Shown: positions 1 through 8,558, numbered from the stretch's first letter. The stretch: 24,266 nt of DNA from Streptomyces aureocirculatus (GCF_000720475.1 NZ_JOAP01000073.1:1-24266), one strand, 5' to 3'. Made by a program: numbers and translations. Notes: a model not told the origin generated them from the sequence alone.

Positions 1-28
1 GGCAGGACGCCCCTCTGCTTGAGGAGGG

Positions 29-187
29 GTGAGAGTACGTCCCCAGTCACGTACAGGCCGAGCGCGTCCTGATCGAGGGCGCCCCCGACGAGGAGACCCA
101 GACGCCCTGCTCGCGCGGCTGTTGTCCGCCCGCCGGCGCCAAGCGGAGTTTCCCGCGCCCCGCCCCGCCGCCGGAGATGAACGGTGA
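29..187 (+). CDS. Possible small basic ORF overlapping the ATPase gene
   Basis: A 52-codon open frame starts at GTG 29 and stops with TGA at 185-187, which overlaps the GTG start of the next gene as GTGA. It is Arg- and Pro-rich and ends in a stretch (ALLARLLSARRRQ) that could be a short amphipathic helix. A purine-rich AGGAGG lies just before the start, but the spacing to GTG is very short. The 4-base overlap favours coupled translation. I recognise no family; it may equally be the 3' end of a longer gene that was recombined, or chance coding. Confidence 0.2.
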   Translation: MRVRPQSRTGRARPDRGRPRRGDPDALLARLLSARRRQAEFPAPRPAAGDER

Positions 188-666
188 CCCCGCACGCCGC
201 GATCAGCTCCCGCGTTGAGTCGGCTCCCGGCCGAAAAGGCCCCGGCCCTCTGCAGCCCGCCCGAGCACATTTCACCTATCGGCGCGAGGAAAGTGCACTG
301 CCCACCGTAGTGCCCTTCGCCCGCCACCAGGCCACCGCTACCCCGACCCGCTGGCTCACTCACCAGCCCGGTCTCATCGCCGACGCGGCCCTGGTCGTCA
401 ACGAACTCGCCTCCAACGCCTACCGGCACTCCCAGCTCATCGCCATGATCCTGCTCCTGCACCCCGTGACCGCCCCCGGCGCAGCCCACCTGTATGTCGC
501 CGTCCACGACGCCCAGCCCCACAAACCACCAGCGCCCCACCAGCCCCCGGCGCACGCCGAACACGGCCGCGGCCTGCTCCTCGTCGACCGCCTCGCCCAC
601 AGCCACGGCACCGCCCTCTACCCCGGCCACAAAGCGGTATGGGCACGCCTCAACCTCCTCCCCTAG
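184..666 (+). CDS. ATP-binding protein, RsbW/anti-sigma-factor-like (HATPase_c_2)
   Basis: This 160-residue protein has the hallmarks of the GHKL ATPase fold as used in actinomycete anti-sigma-factor-type kinases. The N box is at about residues 72-83 (VVNELASNAYRHS), with Glu and Asn for Mg-ATP binding. A D-box-like VHDAQP lies near 108, and the G box HGRGL at 127-131 is followed by VDRLAHSHGT. Family members bind or phosphorylate anti-sigma-factor antagonists in the cytoplasm; Streptomyces carries dozens, mostly orphans. The first 35-40 residues are low-complexity and not part of the fold, so the true start may lie further in, although GTG 184 has GGAGATG upstream. No partner antagonist or sigma factor gene is visible nearby. 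Confidence 0.8.
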   Translation: MTPHAAISSRVESAPGRKGPGPLQPARAHFTYRREESALPTVVPFARHQATATPTRWLTHQPGLIADAALVVNELASNAYRHSQLIAMILLLHPVTAPGAAHLYVAVHDAQPHKPPAPHQPPAHAEHGRGLLLVDRLAHSHGTALYPGHKAVWARLNLLP

Positions 667-1137
667 CCACCTGCCCGCCTCTGCACCGCCGCAGAGACCT
701 ATCCGACATCCGGCTACGGACCCCGACTCGAGCTGTCCACGGGCCCCTCCACGCGGTACAGCCCATGTCGGCGAACAGCCGACTCGGAACACGGCCTTCG
801 TCAAGGTGGTGTCATCCCGGCAGCCGGTAACCCTCGCGGTGCACCCCCGGCTTCAGCTTGGTGGGCACCGCGCAGTGGTGTGACAGCGTCGGCGACCACC
901 CTCGAATGTTTTAGCTGGCCCCGGACGCGGCGTAGCGGCCCCTGCCCGGGACCTGCGGTGTTCTTCAGAGCCGTGAGCCATGGCCGATCAGGGGCCGTAG
1001 AGGGCAGGCCCGGTACTCGGTTATGCCGTGGATGGGCAGAAGCCTTACGGCGTGGCGGGAAAATCCGGTTCAATTTGTCGGTTGCGCCTATCCGCGGCCG
1101 TGTTACTGACGGATATCGGCGAGTCCGCGGGCGCTCG
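667..1137. other. About 470 bases without a recognisable gene
   Basis: Open frames exist on both strands here but have no recognisable motif, no credible ribosome binding site and poor codon pattern. The stretch lies just downstream of the LexA-like tail on the minus strand, so it should contain the left boundary of the recombinase element. I looked for a CGGTAAA/TTTACCG copy matching the right end and found none; the nearest is ccggtaacc at about 826. I also looked for the missing 3' half of the IS5-type transposase and saw none. Confidence 0.4.
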
Positions 1138-1374
1138 TTACAGGGAGCGGAGCACGGCGACTGCTTTGCCGAGGATTGTGCCGCCATCGGGCAAGCGTAT
1201 CGGCGTGAAGGCGGGATTGCAGGGCATGAGCTAGGCTTCACCGTCCGCGAGCCGCAGTTTCTTCACCGTGGCTTCTCCGTCCAGGATGGCGGCGACGATG
1301 TCGCCGTATTCGGCGGTCTGTTGTCGGCGGATAGTGATGACGTCACCGTCATGTATTCCGGCGTCGATCAAGGA
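1138..1374 (-). pseudogene. LexA/S24 protease C-terminal fragment with in-frame amber stop
   Basis: Read on the minus strand from 1374, the frame gives a LexA C-terminal domain: [11 protein letters not shown], then [15 protein letters not shown], then LADGEA. A TAG follows at 1233-1231, and then the same frame gives LMPCNPAFTPI and TILGKAVAVLRSL before TAA at 1140-1138. Actinobacterial LexA reads VWLLPHN..Y.PI....ATILGKVVAVLR here, so the TAG replaces the conserved Trp codon (TGG to TAG). The Ser and Lys that form the LexA catalytic dyad are both present, 37 residues apart as in E. coli LexA (Ser119/Lys156). The DNA-binding domain and the cleavage-site strand are absent. It is a relic of a divergent lexA or lexA-like gene, now forming the 3' end of the adjacent CDS. 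Confidence 0.85.
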
Positions 1375-1866
1375 TGCTTGGCAGGTGAGGCGGGGGATGG
1401 GCCCGTCGACGAGGAGTGAGAAGGAGATCGTCTGGCCTCGGCCGATGAGGCCAGGAGTGATCTTGAGAGCGGTGTCGTCCACGATCACCGTGGGCATGTG
1501 ACGTGAGTCCGGTTGTGACGTGGTTGTCAAGAGTTCGACGATCGGTGCCCCGACGTCGAGCAGGATCGGAAGGCTGCGGTCGAAGTGGCTGCTGGCAACG
1601 TCGCGTCGGCCCCGGTTCATCAATTTGACGTCCAGGGCATGTGGATCCCTCAGTGCCTGTCCTCCACGCATCACCAGCAGATCACCGACGGAGTTCGATG
1701 CGTTCAAGATCGGCATGGTCGTGGGCATCCAGTAGGCCAGTTGACGTTTGGGATTCGCGGCCCGCAGTGTTGCCCAGCCGCCGAAGAAGCCCGTGATGAG
1801 ACCCGCCACCAAGGTCAACGTGGTCGCGAGGCTCTCTGACTCGTACCAAGCTTTCGCCAATGTCAT
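1231..1866 (-). CDS. Membrane-anchored hypothetical protein fused to a LexA-type tail
   Basis: The 211-residue product has one predicted membrane helix near residues 14-32 ([18 protein letters not shown]), an N-out or N-in anchor I cannot orient. A soluble domain of a type common in Streptomyces hypothetical proteins follows ([40 protein letters not shown]). From Ser165 on, the sequence is LexA-like, with the Ser165/Lys202 pair spaced as in LexA, ending at an amber codon. The beta strands that build the S24 active site before the Ser are missing, so self-cleavage or protease activity is unlikely. Its ATG overlaps the stop of the upstream 81-codon gene (ATGA at 1863-1866), making it the last gene of the recombinase operon. 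The fusion may have formed at a shared SLID motif; that is inference. Confidence 0.7.
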   Translation of the reverse strand: MTLAKAWYESESLATTLTLVAGLITGFFGGWATLRAANPKRQLAYWMPTTMPILNASNSVGDLLVMRGGQALRDPHALDVKLMNRGRRDVASSHFDRSLPILLDVGAPIVELLTTTSQPDSRHMPTVIVDDTALKITPGLIGRGQTISFSLLVDGPIPRLTCQASLIDAGIHDGDVITIRRQQTAEYGDIVAAILDGEATVKKLRLADGEA

Positions 1867-2108
1867 CGCTTTGCCCTTGGTGCAGTCGGGTCGGTGGCGA
1901 GGGCGGCCTCAATCGTGTCCGCGTGGAAGCACAGGGCCGCGCTGAATGCTTCGCTGGCGGGGTGGAGCCCGAAGTGGGCGGCCAGGGCTTCTTCGACGTC
2001 CTCGTCGCACATGTCGAGGAACTGTTCGACCTCTCGCAGCAGCCGGGCGAGCGAAGCGGCTTGGTCGCGGTCGAGGCGGATTGGTGTTGGGCCAGGCGGG
2101 GTGGTCAT
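1863..2108 (-). CDS. Small acidic hypothetical protein in recombinase operon
   Basis: An 81-residue protein, helical throughout: [19 protein letters not shown], then [14 protein letters not shown], then [20 protein letters not shown], with a short basic tail. I do not recognise the family. Both ends overlap neighbours by ATGA: its start overlaps the stop of the tnpC-like frame at 2105-2108, and its stop overlaps the start of the membrane/LexA-tail gene at 1863-1866. Such tight packing means it is translated with the recombinase genes and is more likely a part of the element than a bystander. It could be a small partner protein, for example a regulator or excision helper, but the sequence does not show which. 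Confidence 0.65.
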   Translation of the reverse strand: MTTPPGPTPIRLDRDQAASLARLLREVEQFLDMCDEDVEEALAAHFGLHPASEAFSAALCFHADTIEAALATDPTAPRAKR

Positions 2109-2675
2109 GACTGGTCCTGTTCGAGGAGCTGGGCTTCGAGGTCGGCGATGCGTTTGTCGGCGAAGCGAAGGTTGGATCGGGCGCCTTGGAGGCGTTCTTG
2201 CAGCGTGCGGTGTTCCTGTGTCAGCTGGTGGACACGGCGCTTGAGGCTGGTGTTCTCAGTGACGAGCTGCTGGACGGACTCACCGGGAACCATCTGCTCG
2301 AAGTCCCGCAGGCTGGCCCATGAGTTCGCCGATCTGTTGTCGCTGGGCGAGGACTTCCTTTTGTGTCCGCGCCAGCTCTTCCTCCGCGTTCAGCGCGCGC
2401 TCTCGCCAGGAGGCTTCGACGCGTTCGTGCTCCTGGCGGGCTTGGCGGTCGTGGCTGCTGCGGGCGTCCGCGATGGTGCTCTGGACGAGTGCCCTGGCGT
2501 CGGCGTTCTCGTAGAGGAACGTGGCGGACACACCGGCTCGCTCCGCGATCGCACGGACGGTCGGGCGTCCGCGTTCGCGGCGGAGCATGCCGATCGCCCG
2601 CTCGACTTGTTCGAGCTTCTCAGCGGTCTGGCGGCGTCGGGCTGCGATGGCGGCCGCCGTGGCGGTGGGTTTCAT
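2105..2675 (-). pseudogene. TnpC-like/DUF6262-type element protein, frameshifted
   Basis: The first frame (2675 to 2280) has a small helix-turn-helix region (RPTVRAIAERAGVSATFLYEN, about residues 39-59) and a long coiled coil. It ends out of frame in QPAGLRADGSR. The coiled coil continues one frame over: LRDFEQMVPGESVQQL to [14 protein letters not shown], ending at 2105. Dropping one G of the GG at 2311-2312 joins the two into a single protein of about 190 residues. That architecture fits the DUF6262 proteins that follow paired tyrosine recombinases in Tn554-like elements, where TnpC helps transposition. It is coupled to tnpB by ATGA at 2672-2675. The second part has its own ATG (2293), so two separate peptides could be made. 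Sequencing error, decay and programmed shift are all possible. Confidence 0.75.
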
Positions 2676-5284
2676 GCTGCCTCGTCGCCCGCGTCACGGT
2701 TGGTCAGTTCCTGGGCCCGGAAGGCGGTGCTCCAGACGCGCCCGAAGTAGTCCTGGGGCCGCAGGAGGTCGAGGGCGAGGGCCTCTTCGAGGAGGCCGAC
2801 GGCGTCGAGTGCCGTCTCCAGGCCCTCGGTGGCGCGGGCTGTGGGTTCGAATACGTCGTGGAGGTAGTCGGCGGTGGCCGGGTCGGGCGCGCGCTCGGCG
2901 AACGTCCGCCATTGCTCGCGCTTGCGGTGCCAGTAGACGAGGTCGGCGCCCGACAGGACGAACTTGTCACAGTTGTGGCAGTCCATGTTCCAGAGGCAGG
3001 CGTTGCCGTTCACGACCGGCTGGAAGGTGCAGAATCCGCCTTCGGCGGGAGTGCTGCGGCGGCTGAGGTCGATGGCGAGAGCTTCAGCCTCCTCGCGGGT
3101 CATCGGCTCGCCGCTGGCTAGCAGCAGGCCTGGTTCGGCTGATCCGGGGCCGCTGACCCAGACGGCGTTGAGAGCATCGTTGAGCCGGGGGTCGGTGTTG
3201 GCGATGTGGACGTAATGCTCGGCCATGCGCTCGGAAACCTGCCCGAGGTAGCGCTTGACGTGGGTGAGGTTCGCGCCGGCCTTGAGCAGGTTGGTGGCCA
3301 GGGTGTGACGGGCTTGGTGGGCGACGCAGTGCGCAATGTCGAGTGTGTTCACCCATTGCCGGAAGGCGCGGCCGAACCAGGGGGAGCTGATGCTCTTGTG
3401 GAAGTTTCGGTTGGCTGGCCTGCGCGGGAACAGGGCGATCTCGCGCCGCTCTTGCGGGGTCGGGGGCCGACCGTACCGCTGGACGAACCGTGCGATGGTC
3501 TTCTCCTGCCGCTCTTCGATCCTCTGGTAGAGCCGCTCGGGGATGCGGATTCCTTCGTCGATGTTGCCGACCTTGGTCTGGGCGTGCCAGAACATCGTGA
3601 TGCCCTTGAGACGGCCGATGCACTCCAGACGGACCTCAAGGACCTCGCTGCAGCGGCGGCCGATGAGGACCAGGGCCTCCCAGACGTCGCGGAGTCCGCG
3701 ATCGTCGATATCGAGCGCCTGCAGGTTCTGCACGTTCTCCTCACTGGCCAGAGCTCGGGCAACATCGTCGGGGAACGGACTGCGGCGTCCCTTGGACATG
3801 CCGCCGAGAGGGACCGCGACGGCGAAGGACCGATGCAGACCGATGCGGTCGGTCTCGCCGGTATCCATTTCGTCACGCAGGAGCTGACGGATGCTGTTGA
3901 AGTTGACGGCGACCTGGTTCTTGGTCGCGGATCTTGGGCCCTTCCTGCGGGTGTGTCCGTCGGCAGGGACAGCCAAGGTAGGCAGTCCGTGCTGAGCGCG
4001 ATGTCGCTGATCAGCGACGAAGTCGAGCATGTGCGTGCCAGTCAGCACCGCGGTGTCGTGGCCGCCGTGCGGGGCTTGCGCTTCGAGATAGGCGGACAGT
4101 TCCAGACAGCCGCGGCGGTGGCGCTCGACAAATCCGGGGCTGCGGGGTGGATCCGTGGTCAGCCGGGCAGCGATGTACTCCCAGAGCAGATCACGGAGCC
4201 ACCGCTGGGACACCCCGGTGAGGTCGAAGTGCCCCCGACGGTGGCGGAATTGAACACCGAAGTGTTCTGTCTCGATGAAGCCGGCGTCTTTCGTGTCCTG
4301 GCGGGAGAAGTAGACGGGGCGAAGGTAGCGGAGCATCAGCCCCGCGATCTGCCCTGAGTGCTGGCGGCATCGGCCGACATCGAGGTCGACCAGCGAGTTC
4401 GCGTCCTGGCTGCGGCAGTCGTCAACCAGGTACTGGATCCACGGAAGCGGCCAGCGCATGCCCTCGGAGTGTCTGGTGGCGTGGTGGAACATCGCCCACT
4501 GGATCTCGGCTCTCAGCAGCGGCCGCAGTCCCAGGAGCGACACTTTCCCGTACGTCCGGTTGGCCAACGGCGTCTCTCGGCACCATCGGTCGAAGGCGGC
4601 CTGGTCGGCATAGACGATCGGGATCCTCATGGGGAACTCGTCTGCCCGCCGCCACCGCCAGAGCTTGAATGCAGGCTGGGCTCCTCCGGGTCTGCCCTCC
4701 CGCTCGTAGCGGCTGGTGTGACGCCGGCAGAGGCCCAGCGGAGTGTCGGCGAGTTCCGGGCAGGGTCTGACCCGGCAGATCCCGAACGAGCCGAAGGGGC
4801 CTTGGCGGGTGAGCCAGGCATCGAAGTCCAGCTCGGCGCTCGGGTCGCCCGTGCTGCGGCGGTGATAGCCGAGCGCGCTGGTCCAGCGCTGCGAGTGCAG
4901 GTAGCACAGTCCGTCGCTGGTCCAGGCGGGAATGCCGGGGCAGACCAGACAGGCAGGCGGGTCCAGCCAGCCGCGGGGTTTCAGCGGCTCGGCGACGCGG
5001 AGGAAATCGGTGATGGACTCTCCGGCCCGCTGCAGGGCCCTCCACTGTTTCATGTGGACCGTGCAGTGGTCGTGGTCGGCCTCCTGCGGACACTCGCAGT
5101 CAGCCAGGCGGCATACCCATCCATAGGTGGAATGGTCACCGGGCACCACGAGAACGTCCTCGCGAAGGAACAACTCGACGGCAGGAGCGTCCATCAGTGC
5201 GGTCAGGAGCTCCAGTCGGTCACCCGTGGTCCGCGTCGCTGCCTCGCTCTTCGTGCCGATCTGCACGAGCGGCAGCGCGGTCAC
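2672..5284 (-). CDS. TnpB-like tyrosine recombinase of a Tn554-type element (intact)
   Basis: An 870-residue protein, longer than Tn554 TnpB (about 630). The C-terminal half is a tyrosine recombinase: first Arg in IGRRCSEVLEVR (about 542), Lys in AQTKVG, HQAR box at His656-Arg659, nucleophile Tyr691 in AEHYVHI. The third box reads YLGQVS, with Gln where His or Trp is usual. A terminal Cys cluster (FCTF, ACLWNMDCHNC) probably binds zinc. The N-terminal third carries three regular Cys/His units (C58-C63-C74-H77, C112-C115-C127-H130, C170-C175-C186-H189) plus a fourth degenerate one. It cuts and joins DNA together with the TnpA-like partner. GTG start overlaps the tnpA-like stop (GTGA, 5281-5284); its stop overlaps the tnpC-like start. 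It is the only undamaged recombinase gene in the block. Confidence 0.88.
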   Translation of the reverse strand: MTALPLVQIGTKSEAATRTTGDRLELLTALMDAPAVELFLREDVLVVPGDHSTYGWVCRLADCECPQEADHDHCTVHMKQWRALQRAGESITDFLRVAEPLKPRGWLDPPACLVCPGIPAWTSDGLCYLHSQRWTSALGYHRRSTGDPSAELDFDAWLTRQGPFGSFGICRVRPCPELADTPLGLCRRHTSRYEREGRPGGAQPAFKLWRWRRADEFPMRIPIVYADQAAFDRWCRETPLANRTYGKVSLLGLRPLLRAEIQWAMFHHATRHSEGMRWPLPWIQYLVDDCRSQDANSLVDLDVGRCRQHSGQIAGLMLRYLRPVYFSRQDTKDAGFIETEHFGVQFRHRRGHFDLTGVSQRWLRDLLWEYIAARLTTDPPRSPGFVERHRRGCLELSAYLEAQAPHGGHDTAVLTGTHMLDFVADQRHRAQHGLPTLAVPADGHTRRKGPRSATKNQVAVNFNSIRQLLRDEMDTGETDRIGLHRSFAVAVPLGGMSKGRRSPFPDDVARALASEENVQNLQALDIDDRGLRDVWEALVLIGRRCSEVLEVRLECIGRLKGITMFWHAQTKVGNIDEGIRIPERLYQRIEERQEKTIARFVQRYGRPPTPQERREIALFPRRPANRNFHKSISSPWFGRAFRQWVNTLDIAHCVAHQARHTLATNLLKAGANLTHVKRYLGQVSERMAEHYVHIANTDPRLNDALNAVWVSGPGSAEPGLLLASGEPMTREEAEALAIDLSRRSTPAEGGFCTFQPVVNGNACLWNMDCHNCDKFVLSGADLVYWHRKREQWRTFAERAPDPATADYLHDVFEPTARATEGLETALDAVGLLEEALALDLLRPQDYFGRVWSTAFRAQELTNRDAGDEAA

Positions 5285-6475
5285 TCCTCTTCACCCCAGA
5301 CCGTCTTGAGAGCCTCGGTGAACTCCGGGGAGTGGAGGTCAGGGTGGCCGTAGACCTCATCGAGCATCTGCATCGACGCCCAGTCCCCGGCTGCCTTCGC
5401 CACCAGCGGGTCACCGCCGGAAGCGTCCAGTACGTCGTTGGTGAACTGGTGCCGGAAGGCCTTGGGGGTGATCCTGCCCGGCAGCTCGGCGCGTCGGCCG
5501 GCCCGTCGCAGCATCCCGCGGGCCGCGTCCGCCGTCCACGGCTCACCGATGTTCGGCCCGGCCAGCTGGATCAGCAGCATTCCGTGCCCGGTGGCGTGCT
5601 TCGCGTACTCCGTCGTCATGTAGGCGAAGTAGGTGCTGATCATCGCTGGGCTGACCCGGTAGATTTCGCCGCCGGTGACGGTGCCGTCGACCATCTGCCA
5701 GTCCGGCTTGATCTTCGCCGCCGCCCGGTTCGTGTTGCCCCAGCGGTGGCACACATGCAGATGCGGGCTCTTGCACTCGCCGCAGGCAGCATCCTCGCGC
5801 AAATGCAGGTCGGCCAGATGTAGGCCGCACAACCCGCCGATCCGCAGACTCGTGTCGGACAACCAGGTGACCACCATCGCGTCGCGGGCGGCATTCACTA
5901 CTTCCACCAGACCAGGCCTGGCCCCGTCCGGCAGCATCTTCGGGTGCCGACGCCTCGGTCTTCTCTTTGGTGCCAACGGGTTGGCCGGCATCGAGGACTT
6001 CACGTGCCCGAGCAGCGCACGGTTGCGGTCGGCCCGAGTCGGCAGGCGGCGAACCTCCAGCGCCGTCAGCAACTCGCCGTTGACGCCCTTCGCCGTGCAC
6101 TGATGCACGTAGTAGCCCTTCAAGCAAAGCTGCCGCGATCTGCAAAGCCGAAGTTCCGTACGGACGTTGTGGAGGTGTCCTCCACGGTTGCCCGAACGGC
6201 ATCGCCACCTTGGCTCCGACCGCCCCCAGATACCGGTGAAGATCAAGCAGCCTCACCGTTGCCGTGGTCAGGCCCTCCCGGACCCGCCAGCTCAAGTGAT
6301 CGACGAGGTAGTACGCGTACGTCTTCTGGGTGCCGCTGCCCTCGTGCGTACGGAGGAAGCCATCGGCCTCCTCGTCCACCGAGCCGTCCGGCCAGACGAT
6401 CGTGTACGACCACCCGCCGCCAGCCCGCTTCATCGACTGAACTCGCAGGTCTCCCAGCACCATTCCGCTTCGCAT
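5281..6475 (-). pseudogene. TnpA-like tyrosine recombinase, copy 1, one +1 frameshift
   Basis: The N-terminal frame starts at ATG 6475 behind GAGGGGG and gives a SAM-like core-binding domain (GTQKTYAYYLVDHL). Near 6126-6128 an extra A (T on the coding strand) ends it, and the protein continues one frame over as LKGYYVHQCTAKGVNGEL to VWGEEE at 5281. Joined, it is about 397 residues. Catalytic residues: Arg in SLRIGGLCGLHL, Lys region in NRAAAKIK, third box AGDW, Tyr in DEVYGHPD. The HxxR box reads KAFR, a Lys where copy 2 has His. A Cys/His cluster (CGECKSPHLHVCH) is shared with copy 2. In Tn554-like elements TnpA acts with TnpB on the element ends. As read, no full-length product can be made without frameshifting. 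Confidence 0.82.
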
Positions 6476-6523
6476 AAGCCCCCTCGCCCGTCGTCCACCA
6501 CGCGACGAAGAGGCTTGCCAAGA

Positions 6524-6598
6524 TCGGTAAATGAGAACGTGACGGGGCTAGAGATCGCTCCAACGAGTGAGCCGGGGGACCACAGGACGGTCGGTAAA
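6524..6598. repeat. Pair of TCGGTAAA motifs at right end of module 1
   Basis: TCGGTAAA occurs at 6524-6531 and again at 6591-6598, 67 bases apart in direct orientation. The first is about 49 bases upstream of the tnpA-like ATG and continues as TGAGAACGTGACG. Module 2 has the same layout at 9786-9861. The second copy sits exactly where homology to the IS5-type transposase stops, so it may mark the element end and act as a recombinase binding or crossover site. A promoter for the operon could also lie here; I see no clear -35/-10 pair. Confidence 0.45.
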
Positions 6599-7093
6599 GG
6601 CGGCGATGCTGTCGTGCATGTCGGCCGGGGTGACCATCACGAACAGGGGGAGCCCCTTCAAGTCCACGATGACGTGTTTCTTGCGGCCCGGTGTCTTCTT
6701 TCCTGCGCCGTATCCGGAGGTGGAGCGCGGGACGGTGGCGGCGACCTTGACGGACTGCGAGTCGATCACCGCCGCCACCGGGTGCGGGGAGGTGCCCATG
6801 GCCCGGCGGATCCGGCGCCGCAGATGATCGCGGATGAGGTTGAAGACCCCCCGGGCGGACCAGCGGCTGAAGAAGCCGAACACTGTCTTGAAGGGCGGGT
6901 AATCCTGCGGGAGGGCGGACCATTTGCAGCCGGTGTCGACGAGATAGCGCAGGGCGTCAACGATCTCGCGCCGTGGATGGGTCTCAGGACGGCCGCCGCG
7001 CGGGGTCTGGCAGGCCGGCACCGGCAGCAAGGGCTCGATGAGCAGCCATTCCAGGTCCGTGGTGTCCGAGGGATAGCGCCGCTGCCGCATCAC
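6548..7093 (-). pseudogene. IS5-family transposase, 3'-truncated remnant
   Basis: The frame starts at ATG 7093 with a DUF4096-like N-terminal domain (TDLEWLLIEPLLPVP, GCKWSALPQDYPPFKTVFGFF) and enters the DDE domain (AAVIDSQSVKVAAT with the first Asp, GRKKHVIVDLKGLPLFVMVT). Recognisable homology ends at MHDSIAA near 6600. The last 16 residues up to TAG at 6548 are unrelated and come from the TCGGTAAA-flanked end of module 1. A complete transposase of this kind is about 270 residues, so the second Asp and the Glu are gone and the protein must be inactive. Its start lies 17 bases past the stop of the truncated tnpB-like copy 2, which suggests that it inserted into that gene. I could not find IS terminal repeats or the missing 3' part. 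Confidence 0.85.
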
Positions 7094-7109
7094 GCCCCCT
7101 CCCGTTCCG

Positions 7110-8558
7110 TCAGGCGATCAGGTCCAGGGTGGACTCGACGGAATTGAGCTGGGCGACGATGTGCCGTACCCGCTTGTCCTCTGGGTCCAGGGCGGCGTGT
7201 GGGGCGATGGTGCCGGTGATCAGGCGGCGGACCTCAGTGAGCAGCACGTGCACCCGGGCCGTCTCGTAGGACTCCAGCTCGTTCGGGTCCGCGCTGAACG
7301 CGTAGCCCTCTGCCCTGGTGTAAATTACGAAGCGGTGGACGTGCTCGGCCCGCAGAACTTCCGGATCGTGGCCTCCGCCGTCGGTATCGACCTCGAGGAA
7401 GCAGCTCAGCTCCAGGCAGGCCCGTCGCATGTCGTTGTACGGACTCCTGGTGCGGGGGCTGCTCGGTGTTCTCAGCAGGTTGGCGAGGTAGTCCCAGAGC
7501 AGGTCACGGAGCCAGCGCTGGGACACCCCCGACAGGTCGTAGTGGCTGTTGGAACCGCGGAAACTGGCCCCGAAGTGATCCAACTCCAGGTAGCCGGCCT
7601 CCCGCGCCTGGGAGGGCGTCATGTAGACCACTCGCAGCGACTGCAGCATCTCCTTGGTCAGGCCCGCGCGCGACGTGAGCAGTTGTCCAGGTCGAAGCCG
7701 GTCAGGGAGTCCATCGCCCGGCAGTTGTTCACGAGGTTCTGCACGTCGATGGGCAGCCACCGGGTGCGGGGATTCTGCCGCTGGTGGGCGAACAGCCCCC
7801 ACTTGATCTCTGCCCTGAGCAGTGGATGCAGGCCAAGAAGGTTGATCTCGCCGATCCTCATCATCGGATCGGCGTCCCGGCACCACCGGCGGAACACCTT
7901 CTCGTCCTGGTAGCGGACCGTGATCGATGACGGATCCCGCTCGTGTGAGTGGAACCAGCCTTCCGGAAGCGCAGCACCACCGGGCCGTCCGGCACGGTCG
8001 TAGCGCTGGTCGTGGGTTGGGACACAGCCCCAGAGGTGATTTCGCTCCGTCGTGGCAGGAGGCCGCGGAGCAGATACCGAAGCCCGTGTAGGGCACCTCG
8101 GTTCCCAGCCACTCGTCGAAGTCGGTCTCTGCCTCGCGCGCGCTGGCCCTGCGCCAGCGGTGGTCGTGCCGAGCACAGAGCCGGTATCGGTGGCCGAGGG
8201 CGAACCGCTCGCATCCGGTGACCTGGCATGGCCCGGTGAAGGCGGCCGTGATCAACGGCAACGGCTCGGCGGTTCGCAGAAACTCGGCCCGCTCGGCCTC
8301 GCCATCGCCGCGTGACACCCACTGTTGGCGGTGGGTGTCACAGAGGTCGCTGGTGCCGTGCGCGGACCGCTGACATTGCGAAACCCGGCATCCCCAGCCG
8401 AAGACCGGATGCTCGGCGGGGACCTTGATGACATCGGCCCGCAGCAGCGGGTCGAAGCCCGGACCGTTGATCAGCGCGGTCAAGATCTCCAGCCGGTCCC
8501 TGGACTCGCGGCCGTCCGGCTCGGCGAGGAGGCGCAGGCCGCTGGGTGCTGCGGTCAT
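7110..8558 (-). pseudogene. TnpB-like recombinase, copy 2, two frameshifts, catalytic domain lost
   Basis: The frame resembles residues 1-480 of the intact tnpB-like gene: same start (RDRLEILTALI against GDRLELLTALM), three C-x4-C-x(10,11)-C-x2-H units (from residues 57, 111 and 163), and the shared block LSGVSQRWLRDLLWDYLANLL. Between about 8020 and 7670 the correct sequence is in another frame (THDQRYDRAGRPGG to TGFDLDNC). An extra base near 8015-8021 and a compensating loss near 7660-7690 bracket it. The frame ends at 7110 (TLDLIA), before any Arg/HxxR/Tyr residue. It overlaps the tnpA-like copy 2 stop by ATGA (8555-8558). The IS5-type remnant follows directly. No recombinase activity can remain; an N-terminal DNA- or zinc-binding peptide is conceivable. 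Confidence 0.82.

Noticed and set aside
801..1241. 146-codon minus-strand frame
   Set aside because: Overlaps the LexA-like tail in another frame and has Pro/Arg-rich, family-free sequence.
1863..1866. LexA chimera as an active SOS-type membrane protease
   Set aside because: Ser/Lys spacing fits, but the strands preceding the Ser and the residues after the amber codon are missing, so the S24 fold cannot be complete as read.
3206..4357. 383-codon plus-strand open frame
   Set aside because: Antisense to the intact tnpB-like gene whose catalytic motifs are clear; only a GC-rich third-position shadow.
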